29,979 nt of DNA from a virus (IMGVR_UViG_3300042558_001368:1-29979), one strand, 5' to 3'; numbered from the stretch's first letter, positions 7,284 to 14,836 are shown. Notes: generated by a model from the letters alone, not told the origin. Numbers and translations are program-made.

Positions 7284-7451
7284 ATGGTACAATTAGATAA
7301 TGAATGGGATCACTTTCATGTGATTCAAAAAAAAGTTCTAGAAGATCTAATTAAAGAATTAGAAAGTTTAGAGATCCCACCAGACTGGAGACCAAGAGAG
7401 GTTTTAAGTTTAGTACTTAGAAAATTAAAAGAAAAAGAGGCATCATGTTAA
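7284..7451 (+). CDS. Hypothetical protein (55 aa)
   Basis: An ATG at 7284 opens [20 protein letters not shown] and the helical protein ends [11 protein letters not shown], overlapping the next gene. A second possibility starts at the GTG at 7320. A TACAAT at 7288-7293 sits six bases before another ATG at 7300 whose frame stops after 7 codons. The start is therefore uncertain. Function is unknown. Confidence 0.45.
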   Translation: MVQLDNEWDHFHVIQKKVLEDLIKELESLEIPPDWRPREVLSLVLRKLKEKEASC

Positions 7452-7690
7452 ATAAGTTAAAAAATTTGTTAGGGTTCAAGTCAGTTGAATCAGAGATTGA
7501 ATTGATCCTGAAAGAGCTAAGCTCACCAGCCAAGAAGGCACCAGCCAAGAAGGCACCAGCCAAGAAGGCACCAGCCAAGAAGTCACCAGCCAAGAAGGCA
7601 CCAGCCAAGAAGGCACCAGCCAAGAAGGCACCAGCCAAGAAGGCACCAGCCAAGAAGGCTGGCGTTACTAAGAGCAAGTCAGTAAAGTGA
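7445..7690 (+). CDS. Histone-H1-like PAKKA-repeat protein
   Basis: 81 residues: a 27-residue helical head ([18 protein letters not shown]), then nine tandem P-A-K-K-A/S units and a basic end. The (PAKKA)n pattern recalls H1/HU tails that bind and compact DNA or RNA. No fold beyond the tail is seen. It overlaps the preceding ORF by seven bases and its TGA overlaps the GTG of the DUF2061 gene. The repeats differ only at one Ser codon, suggesting recent expansion. Nucleoid or packaging binding is inference. Confidence 0.7.
   Translation: MLNKLKNLLGFKSVESEIELILKELSSPAKKAPAKKAPAKKAPAKKSPAKKAPAKKAPAKKAPAKKAPAKKAGVTKSKSVK
7526..7660 (+). repeat. 15-bp coding tandem repeat, nine copies
   Basis: Nine direct copies of a 15-bp unit (CCAGCCAAGAAGGCA) encode PAKKA. 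Only one copy differs (TCA codon, Ser). The near-perfect nucleotide identity indicates slippage-driven expansion and likely length variation between isolates. Confidence 0.9.
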
Positions 7691-7911
7691 TAGATCCTAA
7701 TAAGAAAAGCCTATACAAATCAATTACATGGCCATTTGTGCATGTATTTTTTGTAGGAGGGTTACTTTATATTGTAACTAAACTTCTTACAGGAGAAGCT
7801 GAATGGGAATATATTGGAATTGGAGCTATATCATACTTGCTCGTAGAAATGTCATTCTATTATCTTCATGAAAAAATTTGGGAAAAGATTAAAGGTAAGC
7901 AATTAAATTAA
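7687..7911 (+). CDS. DUF2061-like small membrane protein
   Basis: 74 residues with two membrane segments (about 14-35 and 42-60). [10 protein letters not shown] near the N-terminus, [25 protein letters not shown] at the end and the spacing between them match DUF2061 proteins, whose C-terminus reads YYLHERxW. Function is unknown. It starts with GTG overlapping the PAKKA stop. The next ORF follows with TAATG. Confidence 0.75.
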   Translation: MIDPNKKSLYKSITWPFVHVFFVGGLLYIVTKLLTGEAEWEYIGIGAISYLLVEMSFYYLHEKIWEKIKGKQLN

Positions 7912-8033
7912 TGACCGATTTAGATAAGTGTGAAATTAAAGATTGTTTTGGAGAAGCAAAATATATAACTTCTACAGAAACCAAAATGATTCAAGTATGT
8001 AAGACCTGTTATAATAAAATTTATAAAAGGTAA
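7911..8033 (+). CDS. Small zinc-binding protein (40 aa)
   Basis: The ATG overlaps the preceding TAA (TAATG). It starts [18 protein letters not shown] and carries Cys7, Cys12, Cys30 and Cys33 in a C-x4-C and C-x2-C arrangement that suits one zinc ion, then a basic end NKIYKR. No family is recognised. Confidence 0.6.
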   Translation: MTDLDKCEIKDCFGEAKYITSTETKMIQVCKTCYNKIYKR

Positions 8034-8049
8034 ATAGCAAAGGGATAAA

Positions 8050-8520
8050 ATGGAAAATTTAATTAATCTGTTAAAAACATTTCAAGCTAATTCTGTGGTA
8101 TACACAAATTTAGTAAGAGGCTTTTTCTGGAATACAGAATCTGTCTTGATGCGTCAATCACGCATTGTTTATGAAGATATCTATCTAGACTCTGAAGAGG
8201 GCGTACACAATACCTCAACATGGCTTCGCCGATTAGGCGGAGAAGCGCCTTACACCCTAGAAGAGTATGCATCCAACCAAACTCTAGGAAATGTTAAGCC
8301 AGATACATACTGTGGCGTGGAAATGGCAATTCACTTAGTTCCAATTAATAAGAAGATGATCGAAGAGATTAAAAACCTTATCTCTGTTGCAAATGAAAAC
8401 AACGAGTACGGACTATCATCATATCTATCTGAACGACTTTCAGCGCATCAAGAATGGAACTGGTTCTTGGAGTCAAGCCTAAAGCTTCCTCCTAACCCAT
8501 GGAAGTCACTAAAAGACTAA
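8050..8520 (+). CDS. dps: Dps-like ferritin-fold protein with altered ferroxidase site
   Basis: 156 residues. The Dps pattern is visible: a FWN motif at 26-28, a Y41-E-D segment, WLRRLGG at 58-64, and a long final helix NNEYGLSSYLSERLSAHQEWNWFLESSL. Dps proteins form spherical dodecamers that bind DNA and oxidise iron. Aligned to E. coli Dps, however, His51, His63, Asp78 and Glu82 become Phe26, Arg38, His53 and Thr57; only Asp67 is conservatively replaced (Glu42). The protein may therefore only bind DNA or iron-free ligand. AAAGGGA precedes the ATG by seven bases. Confidence 0.7.
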   Translation: MENLINLLKTFQANSVVYTNLVRGFFWNTESVLMRQSRIVYEDIYLDSEEGVHNTSTWLRRLGGEAPYTLEEYASNQTLGNVKPDTYCGVEMAIHLVPINKKMIEEIKNLISVANENNEYGLSSYLSERLSAHQEWNWFLESSLKLPPNPWKSLKD

Positions 8521-8521
8521 G

Positions 8522-9520
8522 TTGTCACAATACAAGATCAGCGCAGTACAAATAGATGTAAACGGTCTATGTAATGCTGGATGTTGGTTTTGCCCAGTTT
8601 CTTATGAAGGAAACCCAAAATCTGCTATTAGAGATATGGAGTTGGGGGAGTTAGAAAATATACTCTCTCAACTTCATAATGGCAAAGGTGATTTTGTAGA
8701 CCCTAATCTAAAAAACATTTATACAGCTAATTACAACGAAGTGTTATTGTATAAAAACTTTGAAGAGATGTTTGATTTGTATAGAAAATATAACTTTACA
8801 ATAAACATACTTACAAATGGTACTCCACTTACCAAGAAAAAAGTTGATATAATTAAAAAAAATATCGATGTGATTGGTGGAATTCTTTTAAATATACCAT
8901 CTGGAGATAAAACCAGATGGTCTAAGTATGTAAATTTAAATGAAAAAATGTTTGATAAAATGGTAGATAATGTTTTATATGCTGCAGAAGAACTAAATGA
9001 ATTAGTTTTAGAAAATAGATTTTTTTTAATGGTTAATGGTCTAAATAATAATTCATTAGTTGAAAATGGTGGGTGGTTAGACATACTTCCTGGAGCCCCA
9101 GATTTAAATTTAGATGTAGAGTCTGGAGATTTAGCTCAAGAGGTTAAGCTATTAAAATCTATATTCCCTTCAATTGAAGTTTTCCCAGCCCACCATTTAT
9201 ACGACAGAGCAGGCCACCTTGCTGATTCAGGAATAATTGATCAGACTTCAGCTATTAATAAATATTTGGCGGGAGAAGGCAAGAAGGTAATAGGATGCAA
9301 TGGTGGATTAGGCGTAAGAAGCAGAACTAATGAGTGGATACATATTAACCCAAATGGTGACTTATTTATCTGCTGCGCTGATTTTGATTTTAAGACAGTG
9401 TACGGAAATTCTAATAAATCTACAATTAAAGATATATGGTTTAGCAAAGAGAGAACAAACATGATAGAAGACTCATACTCTAATATGTGTACCAAGTGCT
9501 CAGCGGCCATCTGGGGCTAG
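8522..9520 (+). CDS. Radical SAM enzyme with SPASM-like C-terminus
   Basis: 332 residues starting at TTG, one base after the Dps stop. The [4Fe-4S] motif CxxxCxxC is C17NAGC21WFC24. The TIM-barrel part reaches about residue 245 (PSGDKTRW, GWLDILPGAPDL). The end has C259, C284, C285, C323 and C326, including GDLFICCADF and MCTKC, the layout of a SPASM/twitch auxiliary cluster. SPASM enzymes usually modify ribosomal peptides or proteins at carbon, though some are oxidoreductases. The three MCxxCxC micro-proteins that follow could be substrates or partners (inference). Confidence 0.82.
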   Translation: MSQYKISAVQIDVNGLCNAGCWFCPVSYEGNPKSAIRDMELGELENILSQLHNGKGDFVDPNLKNIYTANYNEVLLYKNFEEMFDLYRKYNFTINILTNGTPLTKKKVDIIKKNIDVIGGILLNIPSGDKTRWSKYVNLNEKMFDKMVDNVLYAAEELNELVLENRFFLMVNGLNNNSLVENGGWLDILPGAPDLNLDVESGDLAQEVKLLKSIFPSIEVFPAHHLYDRAGHLADSGIIDQTSAINKYLAGEGKKVIGCNGGLGVRSRTNEWIHINPNGDLFICCADFDFKTVYGNSNKSTIKDIWFSKERTNMIEDSYSNMCTKCSAAIWG

Positions 9521-9525
9521 CGCAG

Positions 9526-9630
9526 ATGTGTTGGATATGCGGATGTGCAGACCACGTGGGTCTTGGCAATGAGAGGCCCACAGAGGCAGAAGTTGATCCT
9601 AATCAACTAAATGATATAATAGATTCATAA
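9526..9630 (+). CDS. MCxxCGC micro-protein A (34 aa)
   Basis: It starts five bases after the radical SAM stop. Sequence begins MCWICGCADHVGLG and then turns acidic (TEAEVDPNQLND). The M-C-x-x-C-x-C start, shared with two later ORFs, could bind a metal or thiol cofactor. The motif resembles the N-terminus of HypB but nothing else matches. It could be a modification substrate, a metal sink or a thiol redox peptide. Confidence 0.6.
   Translation: MCWICGCADHVGLGNERPTEAEVDPNQLNDIIDS
9593..9620 (+). promoter_or_regulatory. Promoter for the 9678 gene
   Basis: TTGATC at 9593-9598, a 16-bp spacer and TATAAT at 9615-9620. The transcript would start about 9627, inside the end of micro-protein A, and have a leader of about 50 nt with GGAG before the ATG at 9678. 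Confidence 0.6.
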
Positions 9631-9677
9631 GTGGAATACTAGTCCCGCTTAAATAAATAACCTATAGGAGCAATAAC

Positions 9678-9830
9678 ATGTCAGACGGAAAAGATTTAAA
9701 CGGATTTACATCACCAAAAGTAAACGATTCAACAGTATGGGGTAACAACGAGCAGTACGCAGCTGACCCAAAGGCAGCATTCCCATCAACAGACGTTTCA
9801 AACCAAGCGCAGGCTCAGGGTCCAAAGTAA
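9678..9830 (+). CDS. Small hydrophilic protein (50 aa)
   Basis: Begins MSDGKDLNGFTSPKVNDSTV and is rich in Asn, Gln, Ala, Asp and Pro, with no hydrophobic core, so it is probably disordered. It has its own promoter (9593-9620) and a good GGAG ribosome binding site, and may be made in quantity. The family is unknown. Confidence 0.6.
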   Translation: MSDGKDLNGFTSPKVNDSTVWGNNEQYAADPKAAFPSTDVSNQAQAQGPK

Positions 9831-9831
9831 T

Positions 9832-9924
9832 ATGTGCTTTGAATGCGGTTGCGAAAGCGTAGGAAGCGAAACTGGAATTAAAGAAGTTAATATCCAGGAT
9901 GTATCAGATCAAAGGGATCAATAA
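9832..9924 (+). CDS. MCxxCGC micro-protein B (30 aa)
   Basis: MCFECGCESVGSETGIKEVN followed by a short acidic end. It follows the 9678 gene by one base and its TAA overlaps the next ATG (TAATG at 9922-9926). It shares the MCxxCGC start with micro-protein A. Confidence 0.6.
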   Translation: MCFECGCESVGSETGIKEVNIQDVSDQRDQ

Positions 9925-10031
9925 TGTGTAAAGATTGTGCATGCGGTAAAGACGAGCAAATTCAGTATGAATCAGCTCCATCACCAGCTAACAATAATGT
10001 TGTAACTATCTCACAAATTAAGGGAGCGTAG
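9924..10031 (+). CDS. MCxxCxC micro-protein C (35 aa)
   Basis: MCKDCACGKDEQIQYESAPS then a polar tail ending TISQIKGA. It overlaps the upstream and downstream ORFs. It is the third of three consecutive cysteine-start peptides around the 9678 gene. Function is unknown. Confidence 0.6.
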   Translation: MCKDCACGKDEQIQYESAPSPANNNVVTISQIKGA

Positions 10032-10213
10032 TGTCAGAAAACGTTGTAAGCTCTGGAGAAGCAACAAAAAAGAATCCTTCTCAGGGTAAATTTAAATCTG
10101 GCGTACAGCCTAAAAGACCTCCAATGAAAATCGATGTCAACAAGCACGGTATTAGAAGAGAAACACCAGCTGTTCCTCAAGCACCTAGAAAAACTGGAAG
10201 AAAGAAAGTATAA
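10031..10213 (+). CDS. Basic low-complexity protein (60 aa)
   Basis: It starts with GTG inside the preceding stop. Lys/Arg/Pro-rich (QPKRPPMKIDVNKHGIRRETPA) and ending RKTGRKKV. Without a hydrophobic core, it may bind nucleic acid. No family is recognised. Confidence 0.6.
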   Translation: MSENVVSSGEATKKNPSQGKFKSGVQPKRPPMKIDVNKHGIRRETPAVPQAPRKTGRKKV

Positions 10214-10350
10214 TGCCTCCAAAAAAATTTGGCAGGCAAGTACCTTTTAACGACACGATTATTCGTGATGGTAAAATTGTGAGATTAAGAAAAGACGGTA
10301 GAATAAAAGCTATCGTAGGAGATTACTCTCCAAAACATCCAAAGAAATAG
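10213..10350 (+). CDS. Small basic protein (45 aa)
   Basis: The ATG overlaps the previous stop (TAATG). It has a compact pattern, FGRQVPFNDTIIRDGKIVRL followed by a Lys-rich end SPKHPKK. Last ORF of the micro-protein run before the 10387 oxygenase. Function is unknown. Confidence 0.6.
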   Translation: MPPKKFGRQVPFNDTIIRDGKIVRLRKDGRIKAIVGDYSPKHPKK

Positions 10351-10386
10351 ACTATCTATTATCTTTCTAAAGGTAGGAACTATCAG

Positions 10387-11253
10387 TTGATTATAAATGG
10401 TAAAGAGATTGAGGTAGAAAAACTTCATGAAAAAGTTTGGGTGTTTAAAAATGCCCTAAGTAACTCTAATGAGATGCTAGAATACTACCTAAGTAACTAT
10501 GAAGATAAGTCTGTACCTTGGTATACGTTTGGCTTTCATATATTAATACCAACATCCAGAGGATACTTTGAGTCATTTCCAAGCAAAGATGATTGGCAAA
10601 AGTTTATGGATGAAAATTTTTCTGATAAAGAAATTGGAATTACAAATAATGAGTACGTTAAAGATTTGTTTAAAGTATTTCATGAATCTTCAGTTCAGTA
10701 CTTTGGCTCAGTTAAAGTGGATTACGATAACTGGTGCTGGGATTCGGTTGATATAGCTTACTATAAAGACGGAATGGGCGTTAACGATTTCCAGGGCATG
10801 AACTACCACACTGATTTCCAAGAAGAAAGAAGAGAAGATCCTGGACTAAAGTTTGGAACAACATGCTTATTCTATTTGAATGATGATTATGAAGATGGTG
10901 GAGTAAACATTATAGAGCTAAGTGATGATAAGGAAGATCTACTCAGTCACGTATACTACAAGCCAAATGCTGGTGACTTAATAATGTTCCCTTCTGGTCA
11001 CCCTTTTTACCATAGCCCAATGATTGCTAAGGGCGGATCTAAAGCGCTAATTAGAGCTTACTGGAGATACGAGTACCCAGGATCAGAAGCCTGGCATTCT
11101 GAAAAAGCTCAACACTCTGAAGAAGAGTGGACAGAAATTCTTCGTGAAAGACACAAGGAAGGCTCTTATAATCAAGGAAGGAGCCTTAATAAGTGGAACG
11201 AGAAAATAATCGAGAACGGCTGGAACGAGAACTTAATCAAGAAGGAAGTCTAA
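10387..11253 (+). CDS. 2OG/Fe(II) oxygenase (prolyl-4-hydroxylase-like)
   Basis: 288 residues starting with TTG behind AAAGGTAGG. The facial triad is H141-T-D143 (NYHTDFQ) and H209 (FYHSPM), and Arg223 (ALIRAYW) is the 2OG anchor. The signature strand FYLNDDYEDGG at 162-172 is typical of P4H-like phage oxygenases, followed by GDLIMFPSGHPFYH. It would hydroxylate a side chain in an unknown protein. Cyanophages also carry such enzymes. Note that its 3' end overlaps the sulfotransferase by about 61 bases in another frame. Confidence 0.8.
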   Translation: MIINGKEIEVEKLHEKVWVFKNALSNSNEMLEYYLSNYEDKSVPWYTFGFHILIPTSRGYFESFPSKDDWQKFMDENFSDKEIGITNNEYVKDLFKVFHESSVQYFGSVKVDYDNWCWDSVDIAYYKDGMGVNDFQGMNYHTDFQEERREDPGLKFGTTCLFYLNDDYEDGGVNIIELSDDKEDLLSHVYYKPNAGDLIMFPSGHPFYHSPMIAKGGSKALIRAYWRYEYPGSEAWHSEKAQHSEEEWTEILRERHKEGSYNQGRSLNKWNEKIIENGWNENLIKKEV

Positions 11254-12062
11254 AGCAGCTATATTTTTTGCACATACCAAAAACTGCTGGTAAATATGTA
11301 TCTGCAAATATAAAGAAATCTTTAGATAAAAATAATATACCTTACTACATAAGTACACACTATCCAAACAATAAAAATTTTGTTAACAAAGCCTACATAT
11401 CTATGCATGCTGGTACCTATCCAATTGATCTAATAGACTCTTTAGATGTTGCTGTTGTAGTAAGACACCCAGTTGAAGCTAGACTAAGCTATTTTAATTT
11501 TATATATAATCGTGCTCTTTTTTTAAGAGATGAGTATATTGAAAGAAAGTCCACGCTGGAAAAATTAAGATACTATCTTTTTGAAGATCCAAATTTTAAG
11601 CTACACAATAACTATCAATCCAGGTTTATTTGCAATTCAGCTGATGAGCGTTCATTTGATCCTAGAAGCTTTTACACAAAAAATCATGAAGAAATGATGG
11701 ATCCATTTTTTAAAAAGGGAGAGGCGTTTACTTGGTTTGTTGGAAACGAAAAAACTTCTAAAGAAAATGCAATGGAAGCGATAAAAAAGTTTAAAATTGT
11801 AAACTCTTTAGACAATATTGCTATGTTTGAAAAAAATATCAGCGATTGGTTTAATAATAACTATCAAATAGAAATAGATTTTGACCAGAACAATCTTATA
11901 AACTACGGATCTTTTTCATACGGAGATGAGAAAAACATTACTACTGAATACCTGATGTCTCTTATATCTGAAGAAGACATTGATCTGATTATAAAAAATA
12001 ATGATATTGATTACTTTATTTACAATTATGTGAAGGATAATGAGACAAATGGCATTTCTTAG
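11193..12062 (+). CDS. Sulfotransferase-family protein
   Basis: 289 residues. The PAPS-binding loop reads LHIPKTAGKYV (about residues 26-36) and the 3'-phosphate-binding segment VVVRHPVEARLSYFNF lies at about 89-104, as in Gal3/HS2-type sulfotransferases. It would move a sulfo group from PAPS to a sugar or protein hydroxyl. The start is GTG at 11193, inside the oxygenase; no in-frame ATG precedes the P-loop. Overlap with 12040 is by 23 bases. It is unusual in phages and suggests modification of host envelope glycans or the virion. No PAPS synthase is seen here. Confidence 0.75.
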   Translation: MERENNRERLERELNQEGSLKQLYFLHIPKTAGKYVSANIKKSLDKNNIPYYISTHYPNNKNFVNKAYISMHAGTYPIDLIDSLDVAVVVRHPVEARLSYFNFIYNRALFLRDEYIERKSTLEKLRYYLFEDPNFKLHNNYQSRFICNSADERSFDPRSFYTKNHEEMMDPFFKKGEAFTWFVGNEKTSKENAMEAIKKFKIVNSLDNIAMFEKNISDWFNNNYQIEIDFDQNNLINYGSFSYGDEKNITTEYLMSLISEEDIDLIIKNNDIDYFIYNYVKDNETNGIS

Positions 12063-12642
12063 AGGAGATCTGACTCCAAAAAAAGAGTTAGAAGATTTTA
12101 ATTTTAGATTTAATAAAACTTATGATGTAGATCATATTGCAGATGCTTTACAAAAATTTAGCTCTGAATGGCTAATTAATCAGAATAGGCAAAATGTGGT
12201 TTATGTAGGCAGAGCAAATCCACATGCACACACACAAACATTTATAGTACAAGACCACAGCCTAGAGTGGGACTTTGGAACAAAGATAGATGCAGTCGTT
12301 AAAGACCAAAACATTTTTGATTTAGTCTCACCTATAGTAAAAGATCTAGAGTCAATCTACGGTGGCACTTCTGGAAGAGTCCTACTGATTAAGCTTGAAT
12401 CCAATAAGGATGTTTCAGAGCATACCGATAGAGGAGATTACCTATCTACTGTAAAGAGATTTCATATACCGATTATAACAAATGATAGTGTTTATTATAC
12501 TGTTAATGGAGAAAAAATTAACATGAAGTGCGGAGAATGTTGGGAGATAAATAACTTAAAGCCGCATTCTGTTTTAAATGATAGCAGCATAGATAGAGTT
12601 CATTTATTAATAGACATATTCCCAGATTCATCTAATAAATGA
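12040..12642 (+). CDS. Aspartyl/asparaginyl beta-hydroxylase-like oxygenase
   Basis: 200 residues. H128-T-D130 in SEHTDRGDY, R140-x-H142 in KRFHIPI, H176 in NNLKPHSVLN and R186-V-H188 in DRVHLLIDI match the AspH/LpxO family (Asp/Arg_Hydrox). The strand DSVYYTVNGEKINMKCGECW is the usual cupin segment. It uses 2OG and Fe(II) to add a beta-hydroxyl to Asp, Asn or Arg, or a lipid acyl hydroxyl. The start could also be the ATG at 12049. Overlaps with both neighbours suggest one transcript with the sulfotransferase and 12639 gene. Confidence 0.82.
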   Translation: MRQMAFLRGDLTPKKELEDFNFRFNKTYDVDHIADALQKFSSEWLINQNRQNVVYVGRANPHAHTQTFIVQDHSLEWDFGTKIDAVVKDQNIFDLVSPIVKDLESIYGGTSGRVLLIKLESNKDVSEHTDRGDYLSTVKRFHIPIITNDSVYYTVNGEKINMKCGECWEINNLKPHSVLNDSSIDRVHLLIDIFPDSSNK

Positions 12643-13319
12643 AAAATATAAAATTAATTAACAACTTCATGTCTGAGGAAGACTCTTTGTTTTTAATAGA
12701 CTGGATCGATAAAAATTCGGATGATGATTTAAAGTTTAAAAGTAGGGTCGGTATAGCCGTAAATAAAGGATTGGCATCTAGAGCAATATTCCCAGACCAA
12801 AAGCCCCCGTATTTGTTTAAAGATTTAGAGCCAATTATAAATAAGTATTCTAAAAAATTTATAGACATTGTTAAATCAGAATATAAAATAGATCAAGATT
12901 TATACTTTTATGGAGTTTCTATAACAAAACTATCAAAAGATATACAGCTTAGAATACATCAGGACGTCCACAACGATTTCTCATCTTTAGTTTGGAGCTG
13001 TGTTATATACCTTAACGATAATTATTCAGACGGAGAAGTTGTTTTCTTGGAGAGCTTTGACGAAGCTGATTTCGAAGAATCTCCACATGCAGCGCGATAC
13101 GGTAATACATTTTATTTATATAAAGATGGCGCAGGCGGTCTTGTGTGCAAGCCAAAAGCCTTGGACGCATTTGTTTTCCCAGCCGATCAATGGCACGGTG
13201 GCAGGATGATATCAGACGGAACTAAGTATGCTGTAATTCTATGGCTTGTTAAAGAAAAGGAATATGAATTTAAAGGTTTTGATTCTAGAGAAGTATTAAA
13301 AAATATATATAAGGATTGA
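12639..13319 (+). CDS. 2OG/Fe(II) oxygenase (prolyl-4-hydroxylase-like)
   Basis: 226 residues. The metal pair is H107-Q-D109 or the overlapping H111-N-D113 in RIHQDVHNDF; distal H186 lies in QWHGGRM with K196 beyond it. The signature YLNDNYSDGEVVF (124-136) and FPADQWHGG (180-188) are typical of P4H domains. Which HxD pair binds iron cannot be decided from sequence. Its TGA overlaps the -35 of the next promoter. Confidence 0.8.
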   Translation: MKNIKLINNFMSEEDSLFLIDWIDKNSDDDLKFKSRVGIAVNKGLASRAIFPDQKPPYLFKDLEPIINKYSKKFIDIVKSEYKIDQDLYFYGVSITKLSKDIQLRIHQDVHNDFSSLVWSCVIYLNDNYSDGEVVFLESFDEADFEESPHAARYGNTFYLYKDGAGGLVCKPKALDAFVFPADQWHGGRMISDGTKYAVILWLVKEKEYEFKGFDSREVLKNIYKD

Positions 13320-13345
13320 CAGCTTTACCTATAGTGCTGTATAAT
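13316..13345 (+). promoter_or_regulatory. Promoter for the 13352 gene (leaderless)
   Basis: TTGACA (13316-13321), 18-bp spacer, TATAAT (13340-13345), then six bases to the ATG at 13352. One of the best matches to sigma-70 consensus in the window. Confidence 0.8.
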
Positions 13346-13351
13346 ATAGAT

Positions 13352-13513
13352 ATGAATAACTTTATTATATTTGCCGCAGCTATATTTGCAGTGTGTGCTT
13401 ACGTGGGAATAAAACTTTATAGAGAAATGTCTGTAATTTTAGATGCAAAAAGAATACAAGAGCAGTTCAAAAAAGATAGCTTTTGGGAAACACAAGAATC
13501 TTTTGAGGAGTAA
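13352..13513 (+). CDS. Small single-pass membrane protein (53 aa)
   Basis: Hydrophobic segment at about 3-22 (FIIFAAAIFAVCAYVGI) followed by a charged helix (MSVILDAKRIQEQF) and an acidic end. The start at 13352 is set by the leaderless promoter; an upstream TTG-type start is in the -35 region. The adjacent gene encodes GroES. Role unknown. Confidence 0.65.
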   Translation: MNNFIIFAAAIFAVCAYVGIKLYREMSVILDAKRIQEQFKKDSFWETQESFEE

Positions 13514-13519
13514 TAACAA

Positions 13520-13816
13520 ATGATTAAGCCATTTGGCAACCTGTTGTTAGTAAAAGAAGATAAAGTTGAGGACCGAACCACAACGTCTGGCATAGTTCTT
13601 ATGGCATCATTAAGTGAATCTAACCTTAGAACTGGTAAGATTCTAGAAATGGGAAACGGAGAATATAACTATAAAGGCGAGCTCATTCCTATAACGGGCC
13701 TCAATGTTAATGATATAGTTTATTACAACCAAAATAGCGGAACAGATATTGAAGATACAGATGGAGAAAAGTACTTACTTTTAAATACAAAAAGTGTGCT
13801 TGCAATAAAAGGATAA
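13520..13816 (+). CDS. groES: GroES-like co-chaperonin
   Basis: 98 residues. The family pattern is clear: KPFGNLLLVKED at 3-14, the mobile loop TTTSGIVLMAS at 20-30, GKILEMGNG, the roof loop, then VNDIVYYNQNSGTDIEDTDG and a final VLAIKG. GroES caps the GroEL chamber. No GroEL gene is present in the window, so it would pair with host GroEL, as T4 gp31 does, to fold phage proteins. An AGGAG-type site precedes the ATG. Confidence 0.9.
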   Translation: MIKPFGNLLLVKEDKVEDRTTTSGIVLMASLSESNLRTGKILEMGNGEYNYKGELIPITGLNVNDIVYYNQNSGTDIEDTDGEKYLLLNTKSVLAIKG

Positions 13817-14005
13817 GTGTTGCGTAAACAATTTAAGTTTAAAACAATTTTAAAATCTGTCAATTTAACTGTTAAAACTAAGTGTCCAGAAAAGTGGCTT
13901 CTTGTAGATAGAGAAACTGGTCAGGTTTACCAGGGAAGCGAAAAAGGACATTGGAACAGACTTGATCCAGTGATTAAAGACACAATAAATAAAGAAATGC
14001 TATAA
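13817..14005 (+). CDS. Small conserved phage-type protein (62 aa)
   Basis: Starts at GTG immediately after the GroES stop (an in-frame TTG follows). The second half CPEKWLLVDRETGQVYQGSE plus HWNRLDPV resembles small phage proteins that recur in aquatic phages; I cannot name a family. Lys-rich N-terminus. The 14001 -10 box lies at its end. Confidence 0.6.
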   Translation: MLRKQFKFKTILKSVNLTVKTKCPEKWLLVDRETGQVYQGSEKGHWNRLDPVIKDTINKEML

Positions 14006-14006
14006 T
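14001..14006 (+). promoter_or_regulatory. -10 box for the 14013 oxygenase
   Basis: TATAAT is followed by six bases and the ATG at 14013, so a leaderless transcript is likely. No convincing -35 lies 16-18 bases upstream. Confidence 0.55.
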
Positions 14007-14012
14007 TAATTC

Positions 14013-14813
14013 ATGACTACTCCAATAATTCACGATATGCCTGGTGGCGTAATATACATTGAGAATGCATTTCCTAAATCTAAAGAGTTTTTAGATTTTG
14101 TGGAATCAAATGATCAAAACCCTGAAATTTTAAAAGTTTTTCCTTCATGGAGCACATGGATTAACGGTTATCCAGTTAGCTTAGATCCAAATGATTTGAC
14201 AAAATGGGAACAGATATTCCCAGACAACGAGGGAGCTTTAGCGGGAGTTGCTAAACTGTTAGACTGGGACCTTTCTTATAATGAAAACAATGAATTTTGG
14301 CCCCGCAAAGACATTTCTAATTATGCTCAAGAAAGCAAAGCTCATCAATTGGCATTGCCAGCTATCAAAATGATAGAAGATGATTATATTAACGCTTTAA
14401 AAATTTGGTCAGAAAAGACAAACAATGATCTACCGCATCACATAACCAGAAACTACTGTATTAGAAAGTATAGAATTGGTGGTTTCATGGGGCCACACAT
14501 AGACAGAAACATTTTAAACCCAAAAAATTCTATGGACTGGACATCTCTTATATACTTAAATGATGACTATGAAGGCGGAGAACTAGTGTTTGATCAGCTA
14601 GGATATTCAATAAAGCCTTCAGCTGGGAGCATAGTTTTCCTTCCATGCTTGGTTTCTCATGAAGTTAGTGAAGTGATTTCTGGAAACAAAACTTATATAT
14701 TTTTGTTTATGCATACTGGAACAGGAATAACTTCAGCTCTTGGAGAGCCTTACCAAAATATGGAAGAAAAGCTAATAAGTTTTAATAACAATAATACTAT
14801 TGACAACATTTAG
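14013..14813 (+). CDS. 2OG/Fe(II) oxygenase (P4H-like)
   Basis: 266 residues. H162-I-D164 in MGPHIDRN, H216 in VSHEVSEV and K226 beyond it. YLNDDYEGGELVF (181-193) and the SAGSIVFLP strand are the P4H signature. N-terminal residues 1-145 are an uncharacterised helical region that could select the substrate. Together with 10387 and 12639 it makes three P4H-like genes in 4.4 kb, enough for different substrates. Confidence 0.8.
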   Translation: MTTPIIHDMPGGVIYIENAFPKSKEFLDFVESNDQNPEILKVFPSWSTWINGYPVSLDPNDLTKWEQIFPDNEGALAGVAKLLDWDLSYNENNEFWPRKDISNYAQESKAHQLALPAIKMIEDDYINALKIWSEKTNNDLPHHITRNYCIRKYRIGGFMGPHIDRNILNPKNSMDWTSLIYLNDDYEGGELVFDQLGYSIKPSAGSIVFLPCLVSHEVSEVISGNKTYIFLFMHTGTGITSALGEPYQNMEEKLISFNNNNTIDNI

Positions 14814-14836
14814 TTCATGTTATATAATGAACTATA

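Noticed and set aside
7417-7677. 86-aa open frame with [12 protein letters not shown] on the - strand
   Set aside because: It is the antisense of the PAKKA repeat and has no independent support.
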